The notes below the pieces were generated by a model that searched no databases, was not told the DNA's origin, and saw only the letters and a list, made by a program, of their open reading frames with translations. The position numbers and the translations under genes were made by a program. 64,000 bases of DNA from JAGWAJ01 sp965215155 (lineage in GTDB: Bacteria > Acidobacteriota > Vicinamibacteria > Vicinamibacterales > UBA8438), in the NCBI GenBank assembly GCA_965215155.1, contig CBDCCY010000004.1, positions 1,674,001 through 1,738,000 on the forward strand, written 5' to 3'. Position 1 is the stretch's first letter. Every line of letters starts with the position of its first letter. Positions 49,921-58,055 of this stretch are shown piece by piece.

Positions 49921-51468
49921 ATGGAGTCCAAGGTCTTCGGCCCCGACGCCGCCGCCTCCGCGCCGCCCGGCGACCGCCTGGGACGGCCGGGCGAGTTTCC
50001 GTACACGCGCGGGATCTACCCGACGATGTACCGCGGCCGCTACTGGTCGATGCGCCAGTACGCGGGGTTCGGCACCGCCGCCGAGTCCAACCGCCGCTAC
50101 CGGTACCTGCTCGATCAGGGCGTGAGCGGCCTGAGCGTCGCCTTCGACCTGCCGACGCAGATCGGCTACGACTCGGACCACCCGCTCGCGGCGGGCGAGG
50201 TCGGCCGCGTCGGGGTGGCCATCGACTCCATCGAGGACATGGTCCGGCTGTTCGACGGCATCCCGCTCGACCGCGTGTCGACGTCGATGACCATCAACGC
50301 TACCGCGATCATCCTGCTCGCCCTCTACGTAGCGACCGCCCGCCGCCAGGGGGCGCCCGCGCGGTCGATCGCCGGGACCCTGCAGAACGACGTCCTGAAG
50401 GAGTACGTCGCACGCGGCACGTACATCTATCCCCCGCGGGCGTCGCTGCGGATCGTCACCGACATCGTCGCCTTCTGCGACCGAGAGCTCCCGGCGTGGC
50501 ATCCGATCTCGATCAGCGGGTACCACATCCGCGAGGCGGGCTCGACCGCGGCCCAGGAGATCGCCTTCACCTTCGCGCACGCGACCGCCTACGTGCAGGC
50601 GGCGCGCGACGCGGGCCTCGACGTCAACTCGTTCGGCCGCCGCCTCTCCTTCTTCTTCAACGCCCACAACGACTTCCTCGAGGAGGTCGCGAAGTACCGC
50701 GCCGCCCGCCGGCTGTGGGCGCGGATCATGCGCGACCGCTTCGGCGCCACCGAGCCGCGCGCACAGCAGCTTCGCTTCCACACGCAGACCGCCGGCAGCA
50801 CGCTTACGCCGCAACAGCCGGACAACAACATCGTGCGGGTCGCCCTGCAGGCGCTGGCCGCGGTGCTCGGCGGCACGCAGTCGCTGCACTGCAACGGCCG
50901 CGACGAGGCGCTCGGGCTGCCGACGGAGGAGGCGGCCCGGATCGCGCTCCGGACCCAGCAGATCATCGCCGCGGAGACCGGCGTCACCAACACAGTCGAT
51001 CCGGTTGCCGGATCCTGGGCCGTCGAGCGCCTGACGGACCGGCTCGAGGCGGAGGCGGTGGCCATCCTCGAACGGATCGACCAGCAGGGAGGCGCCCTCG
51101 ACGCCATCGAGTCCGGCTTCATCCAGCGGGAGATCCAGGACGCCGCCTACCGCGCCCAGCAGGCAATCGAGAGCGGCGAGAGCGTCGTCGTGGGGATCAA
51201 CCGGTTCGCGACCGACGACGGCAATGCCATCGACGTGCATCGCATCGACCCCGCCGTGGAGGCGGACCAGGCGGCTCGCGTCGCCGCGCTCCGCTCCGCT
51301 CGCGACCGGGCCGCCGCGCAGGCCGCGCTCGCCGCGGTGCAGGCCGCGGCGCGGGGCACGACGAACCTGGTGCCTTCGATCATCGCCGCGGTCGAGGCGC
51401 GTGCCACGGTCGGCGAGATCGCCGACGCGCTGCGCGCCGTCTTCGGGGAGTATCAGGAGACACGCTGA
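49921..51468 (+). CDS. Methylmalonyl-CoA mutase, large (substrate-binding) subunit
   Basis: The 515-residue protein is the TIM-barrel half of a B12-dependent acyl-CoA mutase: YPTMYRGRYWSMRQYAGFGT, LSVAFDLPTQIGYDSDHP, TLQNDVLKEYVARGTYIYPP, SISGYHIREAGSTAAQEIAF and GGTQSLHCNGRDEALGLPT. The Tyr of TMY and the Arg of VARGTY fit methylmalonyl-CoA rather than isobutyryl-CoA mutase, where Phe and Gln are expected. It has no C-terminal B12-binding domain, and no small subunit is beside it, so that part must come from another gene elsewhere. It starts 22 bases after gpmI and overlaps the convergent ABC ATPase gene by 16 bases. Confidence 0.93.
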   Translation: MESKVFGPDAAASAPPGDRLGRPGEFPYTRGIYPTMYRGRYWSMRQYAGFGTAAESNRRYRYLLDQGVSGLSVAFDLPTQIGYDSDHPLAAGEVGRVGVAIDSIEDMVRLFDGIPLDRVSTSMTINATAIILLALYVATARRQGAPARSIAGTLQNDVLKEYVARGTYIYPPRASLRIVTDIVAFCDRELPAWHPISISGYHIREAGSTAAQEIAFTFAHATAYVQAARDAGLDVNSFGRRLSFFFNAHNDFLEEVAKYRAARRLWARIMRDRFGATEPRAQQLRFHTQTAGSTLTPQQPDNNIVRVALQALAAVLGGTQSLHCNGRDEALGLPTEEAARIALRTQQIIAAETGVTNTVDPVAGSWAVERLTDRLEAEAVAILERIDQQGGALDAIESGFIQREIQDAAYRAQQAIESGESVVVGINRFATDDGNAIDVHRIDPAVEADQAARVAALRSARDRAAAQAALAAVQAAARGTTNLVPSIIAAVEARATVGEIADALRAVFGEYQETR

Positions 51469-52205
51469 GCGCGGGCGGCGGGCGGGGCTTCCGCCGATGT
51501 CCGCGCCGCCGGCGCCGGCACCCGCGTCGTCCGCTCATCCCGCTCGATCTGCCCGTCCCGGATGTGGATCACCCGGTGCGCGTGGCGCGCCACCTCGGCC
51601 TCGTGGGTAATCAGGATGATCGTGTTGCCGGCCCGGTGCAGCCCCTCGAAGACCGCCATGATCTCGACACCGGTCTTCGTGTCGAGGTTGCCGGTCGGCT
51701 CGTCCGCGAGCAGGATGGAGGGATTGTTGACGAGCGCGCGGGCGATCGCGACGCGCTGGCGCTGCCCGCCGGACAGCTCGTTCGGACGGTGGTCCATCCG
51801 GTCGTCGAGCTCCACGAGGTGGAGCGCCGCCACCGCCTGCTCCTTCCGCTCGGCCGCGGGGACCCCCGCGTAGATGAGTGGCAGCTCCACGTTGTGGAGC
51901 GCCGACGCGCGGGGGAGCAGGTTGAAGGTCTGGAACACGAAACCGATCTCGCGGTTGCGGATCCGGGCGAGCTCGTCGTCGTTCATCCCGCTGACCGGCC
52001 GCCCGTTGATCAGGTACGTCCCCTCGGTCGGCGTGTCGAGGCAGCCGATGAGGTTCATCAGCGTCGACTTGCCGGAACCCGACGGCCCCATGATGGCCAG
52101 GAACTCGCCTCGCTCGACCTCGAGGGAGACGGCGCGCAGCGCGTGCACGGATTCCGTTCCCATGTGGTAGGTCTTCCACAGATTCTCGGTCTTGATCAGC
52201 GCCAT
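51453..52205 (-). CDS. ABC transporter ATP-binding protein (MacB/LolD type)
   Basis: The 250-residue ATPase has a Walker A motif GPSGSGKST at 40-48, the signature ELSGGQRQRVAIARAL, Walker B LLADEPTGNLDT and the switch His in LITHEAEV. FVFQTFNLLPR and the TENLWKTYHMG opening are typical of the MacB/LolD/FtsE group that powers lipoprotein release or export through a partner permease. No permease lies next to it; the next gene upstream is an unrelated membrane protein 170 bases away. The final 30 residues are Ala/Arg-rich. It converges with the mutase, their 3' ends overlapping. Confidence 0.93.
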   Translation of the reverse strand: MALIKTENLWKTYHMGTESVHALRAVSLEVERGEFLAIMGPSGSGKSTLMNLIGCLDTPTEGTYLINGRPVSGMNDDELARIRNREIGFVFQTFNLLPRASALHNVELPLIYAGVPAAERKEQAVAALHLVELDDRMDHRPNELSGGQRQRVAIARALVNNPSILLADEPTGNLDTKTGVEIMAVFEGLHRAGNTIILITHEAEVARHAHRVIHIRDGQIERDERTTRVPAPAARTSAEAPPAARAQRVS

Positions 52206-52376
52206 CTCGCAGGTCTCCGCTGCAGGCCCGAACCGTTCCGGAGCCGACGCGCCGCGTCTTCCCGTCGTTGACGGATCGCCGACCCCACGCGTTCCGTGCG
52301 TCCGGGAGGGCGGCGCCTGCCGTGCCGGGGCCGGCCGACCGCGCTTCCCGGAGCGCGCGACCCGCCCCCGTTCGCC

Positions 52377-52892
52377 TCAGGGGCCGGGCGGAGGCACCGG
52401 CGGCACGATGTCGGCCGCGCCCGGGGGAGGGCCCTGCCGGCGGAACAGGATCGCGCCGAGCAGGCCGCCGAGCGTCGAGAAGATCATCCCGGCGGCCAGC
52501 GTGATCACGAAGCCGAACACGATGGCTCCGGGTCCGCTGCTCACCTGCTCCATCAGCTCGATCACCTCCGGCGGCACGTCGGAGATGTCGAGCATGTCGG
52601 TCATGCCCTCGCGGAAGGGCGCCGTCAGCAGTTGGATCGGGATGGCCACCAGCACCGAGACGAACGCCCCGACCACCCCCGCCAGGAAGCCGACGACCGC
52701 GCCGTCGCCCGGCGTGATCGGGAAGGGCTGGCTCTGCTGCGCCAGGTACGACGCCACGCCGCCGCCGCCGACCAGCCACAGGCAGCAGCAGAGGTTGCCC
52801 AGCTCGATGAGCGGGAGGGCCGACAGCACGCCGGCGAACGTCCCGCCGATCAGGATTGCCTGCAGGCGACCGCGGTTCGGAGTGTCGGTCAT
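52377..52892 (-). CDS. Polytopic membrane protein of unknown function
   Basis: The 171-residue protein has about four hydrophobic segments: GRLQAILIGGTFAGVLSALPLI, LCCCLWLVGGGGVASYLA, GAVVGFLAGVVGAFVSVLVAI and IVFGFVITLAAGMIFSTLGGLL, with a soluble loop including DISDVPPEVIELMEQ between the last two, and a Pro-rich tail. I do not recognise the family, though it is reminiscent of small DUF-type proteins in Acidobacteria. AGGTG lies nine bases before the ATG at 52892, favouring it over a GTG four codons earlier. It starts about 20 bases after the inositol phosphate synthase stop and is likely cotranscribed with it. Confidence 0.75.
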   Translation of the reverse strand: MTDTPNRGRLQAILIGGTFAGVLSALPLIELGNLCCCLWLVGGGGVASYLAQQSQPFPITPGDGAVVGFLAGVVGAFVSVLVAIPIQLLTAPFREGMTDMLDISDVPPEVIELMEQVSSGPGAIVFGFVITLAAGMIFSTLGGLLGAILFRRQGPPPGAADIVPPVPPPGP

Positions 52893-52911
52893 GATGTGAC
52901 GCACCTGGCGC

Positions 52912-54225
52912 CTAGTCGTAGTACTCCAGACCCAGATGGGTGATCAGTTCTTCCCCGCGGAGATACCGCAGGGTGTTCTTGAGCTTCATCAACTGGATGA
53001 ACAGGTCGTGCTCCGGATAGAGCCCCCGCGCGTGGATGGGGCTCTTGAAGTAGAACGACAGCCACTCCTGGATGCCGTTCATGCCGACCCGCTTCGCCAG
53101 GTCGAGAAGGAGCACGAGATCGAGGACGATCGGCGCCGCGAGGATGCTGTCGCGGCAGAGGAAGTTGATCTTGAGCTGCATCGGGTAGTCGAGCCACCCG
53201 AGGAGGTCGATGTTGTCCCAGCCTTCCTTGTTGTCCCCTCGCGGCGGGTAGTAGTTGATGCGCACGACATGGTGCAGGTCGTCGTACAGGCCGGGGTAGA
53301 GCTCCGGCTGCAGGATGTGATCGAGCACGGACTTCTTGCTCTCCTCCTTCGTCTTGAACGACTCCGGATCGTCGAGCACCTCGCCGTCCCGGTTGCCGAG
53401 GATGTTCGTCGAGTACCAGCCGTTGATGCCGAGGAGCCGCGCCTTGAGCCCCGGCGCGATCATCGTCTTCATCAGTGTCTGGCCGGTCTTGAGGTCCTTG
53501 CCGGCAAGAGGCGCCCCGGTGGCCTGCGCGAGCGCCTCGAGGGCGGGAACGTCGGCGCTCAGGTTGGGCGCCGCGTTCGCGTACGGGATGCCCTCGGTGA
53601 TGGCCGCGTACGCGTAGATCATGCTCGACGGAATGGCCGCGTCCGACGACTCGAGGCCGCGCTCGAGCGCCTCGAGCGACGCGTGGACCGGGGTCTCCTC
53701 GAGGAAGATCTCGGTGCTGCCGCACCAGATCATCACGAGCCGGTCGAGCTGGTGCTCGGCTCTGAACCGTCGTATGTCGGCGACGACCTGCTCGGCGAGC
53801 TCCCGCTTGCTGCGGCCCGACTTGACGTTCGGACCGTCCAGCTTCTTCACGTAATGCCGGTCGAACACGGCCGGCATGGGCGCGATCGTCTCCATGTCCG
53901 GCCGCACCCGCTCCAGCAGGTCGGGCTGGAGGACCTGCGCCTTGCGCGCCGCCTCGTACGCGTTGTCCTCGAAGATGTCCCAGCCGCCGAAGACGAGGTC
54001 GTCGAGAGCCGCCAGCGGCACGAAGTCCCGGATGAGTGGCGAGCGTCCCGCGGTTCGCTTCCCGAGTCGGATGGTGCCCAACTGGGTCAACGAACCCGTC
54101 GGCGCAGCGAGCCCTCGTCGAATGGCATGGACGCCGGCGATGAAGGTGGTGCTCACCGCGCCGAGGCCGACCAGGAGGACCCCGAGCCGACCGCGCGGAG
54201 GCGCGATGTCGTCCGGGATTGTCAC
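52912..54225 (-). CDS. ino1: myo-Inositol-1-phosphate synthase
   Basis: This enzyme converts glucose 6-phosphate to inositol 3-phosphate using NAD. The 437-residue protein has GVLLVGLGAVSTTFIAGVHAIRR (NAD fold), DWDIFEDNAYEAA-like FGGWDIFEDNAYEAA, LAGKDLKTGQTLMKT with the catalytic lysines, and NGWYSTNILGNRDGEVL. Inositol products may enter phosphatidylinositol lipids or solutes. A GTG start at 54225 fits homology, and TATAGT lies only ten or so bases upstream, suggesting a short leader. A membrane protein follows and a methyltransferase is divergent; neither is known to be linked to inositol. Confidence 0.96.
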   Translation of the reverse strand: MTIPDDIAPPRGRLGVLLVGLGAVSTTFIAGVHAIRRGLAAPTGSLTQLGTIRLGKRTAGRSPLIRDFVPLAALDDLVFGGWDIFEDNAYEAARKAQVLQPDLLERVRPDMETIAPMPAVFDRHYVKKLDGPNVKSGRSKRELAEQVVADIRRFRAEHQLDRLVMIWCGSTEIFLEETPVHASLEALERGLESSDAAIPSSMIYAYAAITEGIPYANAAPNLSADVPALEALAQATGAPLAGKDLKTGQTLMKTMIAPGLKARLLGINGWYSTNILGNRDGEVLDDPESFKTKEESKKSVLDHILQPELYPGLYDDLHHVVRINYYPPRGDNKEGWDNIDLLGWLDYPMQLKINFLCRDSILAAPIVLDLVLLLDLAKRVGMNGIQEWLSFYFKSPIHARGLYPEHDLFIQLMKLKNTLRYLRGEELITHLGLEYYD

Positions 54226-54313
54226 GGGCGATCACTATATCATGGCGTGCTGGGCCGGCCTGCGCCGCCGCGGCGCGCGAGTCGGCCGACTCACGCAGGT
54301 GGAGAGCCGCTCG

Positions 54314-54868
54314 ATGCCGCTGTTCAAGCTGAAGAAAAGCGGGGGTCCTCGGGACCTCGACCTCTCGATGGCCGGTCTCAAGCTGGGTTCCCGGGTGCTC
54401 CAACTGGGCAACGACGGAGAGCTGATCGCCGTGCTCGCCGGGGCGGTGGGCATCAGCGGGGAGGCCTGCTCCGTCAGCGCCGACGAGGCGGCGGCGGGGC
54501 GCATCGGCCGCGCGGCGGCGGCCGCGGGCGTCCTCGTCGACGTGCGGGTGGCTCCGTTCGGGGCGCTGCCGTACGACGCGGACGCGTTCGACGTCGTGGT
54601 TCTCGCCGACATGATCGGAAGCCTGCACATCAGCGAACGGGTCGTCTGCCTGCAGCAGGTGCTTCGCGTGCTCCGTCCGGGAGGGCGCTGCCTGGTCATC
54701 GAGCGGGCCGCGCGCGGCGGTCTCGGTGCCGTCTTCTCGCAACGGTCGCTCGATCCGGGCTACCGCGCCGCCGGCGGAGCGGCGGCGGCCCTTGCCGCCG
54801 AGGGCTTCCGCGTGGTTCGCGTGCTTGCCGAGCACAGCGGCAGGAGCTTCATCGAGGGGACCAAGTAG
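54314..54868 (+). CDS. SAM-dependent methyltransferase-like protein
   Basis: The 184-residue protein is a small Rossmann-type methyltransferase: SRVLQLGNDGELIAVLAG at motif I, PYDADAFDVVVLADMIGSL at motif IV and LRVLRPGGRCLVIERA at motif V/VI. Motif I reads LQLGNDGE instead of the usual DxGxGxG, so SAM binding may be altered. The substrate is not readable. It starts at ATG 54314 by homology, though an in-frame ATG 24 codons upstream exists. It ends about 140 bases before the TonB operon and may be part of the same transcript. Confidence 0.8.
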   Translation: MPLFKLKKSGGPRDLDLSMAGLKLGSRVLQLGNDGELIAVLAGAVGISGEACSVSADEAAAGRIGRAAAAAGVLVDVRVAPFGALPYDADAFDVVVLADMIGSLHISERVVCLQQVLRVLRPGGRCLVIERAARGGLGAVFSQRSLDPGYRAAGGAAAALAAEGFRVVRVLAEHSGRSFIEGTK

Positions 54869-55011
54869 TGTCCTCCCGCGAGCGCACGCGGTCCCCGAAT
54901 CCGGACGCCTGACCCAGGGTGCCCGGCCTGCGGGGCCGCGCCGGCGCGGCTCGGCCGCTGGTCGCCCGCTCGGCGTACGTCTTGCAGTTTGCCGGCGCAG
55001 GGAGTCATGCC

Positions 55012-56043
55012 GTGAGGACCTGGCCCGACGGCGAGCGCGCCGTGACCGACGTCTTCTCTGCCGCGGAGATCGCGCGCGCCGCCCGCGTGCCGGAGGCGGA
55101 GGTGCGGCTCCTGATCGCCGTCGGCGAAGTCGCGACGATCGGCGGCGGCCTGGTGGCCGGGCACGATGCGTTGCGGGTGGCTCGGCGCCTGCGGGAAGGC
55201 CTCGGTCGGTCCGGCGGCCGCATCTTCGGGAGCGCGCTTCTGGCACGGGCGGGCGGAGCGGAGCACCGGCGCTGGTCGGCCGCGCTCTCGGCCGCCTGCC
55301 ACGTGCTGCTCGCCGCCGCCGTTCTCGGCTCGCTTGGCGTGCGACCTCCGTTCGAGGACTCCGGCGGGTCGCCTGCGGCCCTGGCGCGCCTGGTCTTCGT
55401 AGCGGAGCCGGGACCCGGCGGCGGGGGAGGGGGAGGTGGCCTGCGCCAGCCCCTGCCCGCCCCGCGCGCGGAACGGCAAGGGCGGGCGCGCGTCGACAGC
55501 CCGGTCCCGCCGCGAGCCGCCCCGCCCCGGCCCGCGCGCCGCCCGCTGGACCATGAAGCGCTGCCCCACGTCGTGGCGCCCCTTGTCTCCCTGCCGGCCG
55601 GCGAACGCAATGTACGCGGGCTGCTGGCCGCGCGCGCGCCGGCGGCCGGTGCGCCGGGGACGCTCGGCGGCGCCGGCGGCGGCGCCGGACGCGGGGCGGG
55701 GTCCGGTGCGGGCGCGGGGGTGGGGCCCGGCTTCGGCGCCGGCACGGGCGGCGGCCCCTACCGGCCGGGCAGCGGCATCGAGCCCCCGCGCCTGCTGCGG
55801 GAAGTCAGGCCGGAGTACACGGAGGCCGCGCGGCGGGAGGCGATCGAGGGCGACGTGCTGCTCGAGGTGATCGTGCTGGCGGACGGCTCCGTCGGTGAGG
55901 CGCGGGTCGTACGCGGCCTGGGCTTCGGCCTCGACGAACGCGCGCTCCGGGCCATGCGCCAGTGGCGCTTCCATCCCGCCCGGCGCCGCGGGATGCCGGT
56001 CAGCGTGCTGGTCGAGGTGGCGATGTCGTTCCGCTTGTTGTGA
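55012..56043 (+). CDS. tonB: Energy transducer TonB with an N-terminal HTH-like domain
   Basis: The 343-residue protein has an excisionase/MerR-like helix-turn-helix region (about 12-66, DVFSAAEIARAARVPEAEVRLLI), a membrane helix (about 88-110), a long Pro/Gly/Ala-rich periplasmic linker including poly-Gly runs, and a TonB C-terminal domain (about 260-343; PRLLREVRPEYTEAARREAIEG, VLADGSVGEARVVRG). TonB transmits proton-motive energy to outer-membrane receptors. The GTG at 55012 has GGGAG at a good distance; a GTG further upstream is less convincing. Genes for a membrane protein and a VWA protein follow. No exbB/exbD is near. Confidence 0.9.
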   Translation: MRTWPDGERAVTDVFSAAEIARAARVPEAEVRLLIAVGEVATIGGGLVAGHDALRVARRLREGLGRSGGRIFGSALLARAGGAEHRRWSAALSAACHVLLAAAVLGSLGVRPPFEDSGGSPAALARLVFVAEPGPGGGGGGGGLRQPLPAPRAERQGRARVDSPVPPRAAPPRPARRPLDHEALPHVVAPLVSLPAGERNVRGLLAARAPAAGAPGTLGGAGGGAGRGAGSGAGAGVGPGFGAGTGGGPYRPGSGIEPPRLLREVRPEYTEAARREAIEGDVLLEVIVLADGSVGEARVVRGLGFGLDERALRAMRQWRFHPARRRGMPVSVLVEVAMSFRLL

Positions 56044-56060
56044 GGAGGAGGGCCCGGCCC

Positions 56061-56765
56061 ATGGAACTCGCGCTGGCCGTGCTTGCCGTCGTCTCGCTGC
56101 TGATGACGCTGGGAATGGGCACTGTGACGTGGCGGCTGCTGCGCGACGAGCGGCAGCGTTCCGAGGCCCGCATCGCGGCCCTCGTCGCTGCGCTCGACGG
56201 TGACCGTGCCGCGCCGCCGCTTCCCGCGGGTCTCGGCCCGCCGGAGGATGCCGGGGCGACCGGCCGGCCGGCGCAGGTCGCCGGCCTGGCGGCCGCGGCC
56301 GGCCTCGTGCTGGCCGTCGTGCTGGTCACGGTTATCGGGCTGCGGGAGGCTGGCGGCGAAGGGTCGGCGTCCGGTGCGTCCGGTGCGTCCGGGGCGCCCG
56401 CGGCGCAGGCGGCGATGCCGCCGATCGAGCTGCTCGCCCTGGAGCACGAGCCGGCCGGGGCCATGCTCGCCATCCGCGGGTCCATGCGCGTCGCGGACGC
56501 GTCCGCGTCGGGACCGGTCGCGGTGCTCGCGACGGCGCTCGACGCCGCCGGCGCCACCGTCGCCAGCCGGCGGGTCGACCTGCCGTCGCTCGCACCGGGA
56601 GCCGAGTCGCGGTTCACGGTCGAGGTGCCCGCGGCCAGCGTCACCCGCTATCGCATCAGCTTCCTGCGCGGGGACGTCACCGTTCCGCACGTCGACCTCC
56701 GCGCCTCCGCGCAGGGCGTCGGCGCGGCCAGCGAGGAGCTCGACGGCGCCGGGGGTGCGTCGTGA
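56061..56765 (+). CDS. Membrane protein with two hydrophobic helices and an extracellular beta domain
   Basis: The 234-residue protein has a first membrane helix at 3-25 (LALAVLAVVSLLMTLGMGTV), a short charged loop, a second helix at about 72-94 (AGLAAAAGLVLAVVLVTVI) and a C-terminal beta-rich domain (about 120-220; PIELLALEHEPAGAMLAIRGSM, SRRVDLPSLAPGAESRFTVEV) resembling FxLYD/DUF-type extracellular folds. The function is unknown. GAGGAGG lies upstream of the ATG at 56061. It lies between tonB and the VWA gene, whose GTG overlaps its TGA, so all three are probably one operon. Confidence 0.75.
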   Translation: MELALAVLAVVSLLMTLGMGTVTWRLLRDERQRSEARIAALVAALDGDRAAPPLPAGLGPPEDAGATGRPAQVAGLAAAAGLVLAVVLVTVIGLREAGGEGSASGASGASGAPAAQAAMPPIELLALEHEPAGAMLAIRGSMRVADASASGPVAVLATALDAAGATVASRRVDLPSLAPGAESRFTVEVPAASVTRYRISFLRGDVTVPHVDLRASAQGVGAASEELDGAGGAS

Positions 56766-57835
56766 AGCGCGCGCCGGCGGCGGCGCTGCTCGCCGGCCTC
56801 GCTCTTGCGTTCGGGATCGGGCTCGGCTCGCCCGGGGCAGCGGCCGGTCAGGGGCAGCAACGGGACGGAGACCGGCCCGCGTTCCGCTTCCGGACCGGTG
56901 TGGCCCTCATCAACGTCACCGCCACCGTCACCGACCGTCGCGGACGCTTCGTCCCCGACCTCGAGCGCGACGACTTTCGCATCTACGACGACGGCGCGCC
57001 GCAACCGATCACTCACTTCAGCCGCGAGCGGGTGCCGGTCAGTCTCGGAATCGTGCTCGATACGAGCGGCAGCATGGAGGGCGAGAAGATGCGCGCGGCG
57101 CACGCCGCGCTCGATCGCTTCCTCTACGACCTGCTGGGCCCGGACGACGAGGTGTTCCTCTACCGCTTCAGTTACCAGCCCCGCCTGGTGCACGGCTGGA
57201 CGCGGGACCGCAACCGGTTGAGCCGCGCCATCGGGGGCATCCGGCCCACCGGCGGCACCGCGCTGTACGACGCGGTGGCCGAGGCCGTGAGCCTGGCCGA
57301 GGAGGGCCGCCACCGAAAGAAGGCGGTCGTCGTCATCTCGGACGGGAACGACACGAACAGCGAGACCGATCCCGAACGGCTCCGGCGCCGGCTCCGGGAG
57401 ACCGACGTGCTCGTCTACGCCATCGGCATCGACGGCGACAGCCCGTCGCTGTTCGGACGGGGGCGGCGGGGACCCGCGCCGCGGCAGCCGCCAGTGCAGC
57501 TTCCGTTCCCGTTGCCCGGAGGCCGCGGCCGTCCGCCCTTCCCGGCGCCGGTCCCATGGCCCCGCGGCCGGGTGGCGGTCGGCGACGACGCCCGGGTCAA
57601 CGTGTCGGCGCTCCGCGACCTCACCGACGACAGCGGTGGGCGAACCGAGATCATTCGCGATCCGCGCGACCTCGAACCGGCGACGGCGGGGGTGGCCGAC
57701 GAGCTGAGCCGGCAGTACTTCCTCGGCTACGCCGCTCCCGGCCACGCCGACGGGCGCTGGCACACCATCGAGGTGGAGGTGAGCGACCCCCGGATGCGCG
57801 TCCGGGCGCGCCGCGGGTACGTCGCGGCACCGTAG
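56762..57835 (+). CDS. Secreted VWFA-related protein (Acidobacterial type)
   Basis: The 357-residue protein has a signal peptide (ALLAGLALAFGIGLGSPGAAAG), a short beta domain (VALINVTATVTDRRGRFVPDLERDDFRIYDDG) of the sort that precedes VWA domains in Acidobacteriota, and a VWA domain whose MIDAS motif DTSGS is at 100-104. A Pro/Arg-rich loop (about 225-275) interrupts the VWA domain before the last strands, which end in VRARRGYVAAP. These secreted proteins are numerous in acidobacteria but their role is unknown. The GTG overlaps the preceding stop, tying it to the TonB operon. Confidence 0.88.
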   Translation: MKRAPAAALLAGLALAFGIGLGSPGAAAGQGQQRDGDRPAFRFRTGVALINVTATVTDRRGRFVPDLERDDFRIYDDGAPQPITHFSRERVPVSLGIVLDTSGSMEGEKMRAAHAALDRFLYDLLGPDDEVFLYRFSYQPRLVHGWTRDRNRLSRAIGGIRPTGGTALYDAVAEAVSLAEEGRHRKKAVVVISDGNDTNSETDPERLRRRLRETDVLVYAIGIDGDSPSLFGRGRRGPAPRQPPVQLPFPLPGGRGRPPFPAPVPWPRGRVAVGDDARVNVSALRDLTDDSGGRTEIIRDPRDLEPATAGVADELSRQYFLGYAAPGHADGRWHTIEVEVSDPRMRVRARRGYVAAP

Positions 57836-57846
57836 GTCGCGCAGCC

Positions 57847-57946
57847 GCTCCCGGCCCGGCGCGGCCGCCCTCGCGGCATCGCGCAGGCCGGCGCCCCGGA
57901 GCCTCCACCGGCCGGCGCTCCCCGGCCCGGCGCGGCCGCCCTCGCG
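57847..57946. repeat. Direct GC-rich repeat between the VWA gene and polA
   Basis: CCCGGCCCGGCGCGGCCGCC followed by CTCGCG occurs twice, at about 57847-57875 and 57917-57946, differing by one extra C. It is not related to the palindromic family. The rest of the 220-base gap is equally GC-rich; TGTTACACT just before polA could be an extended -10 element. Confidence 0.65.
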
Positions 57947-58055
57947 CCCCTTCCGGTCGCGCCGGGGGGCGCCCGCGGGGTCGGCGTCGGCTCGCGGGAG
58001 CCCGGCCGACGCGTGCGGTCGGCCCGCGGGGCGGGTGTTACACTCCAGGCGCCCG

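Noticed and set aside
49921..51468. Isobutyryl-CoA mutase
   Set aside because: The Tyr and Arg that mark methylmalonyl-CoA mutase are kept where Phe and Gln would be expected.
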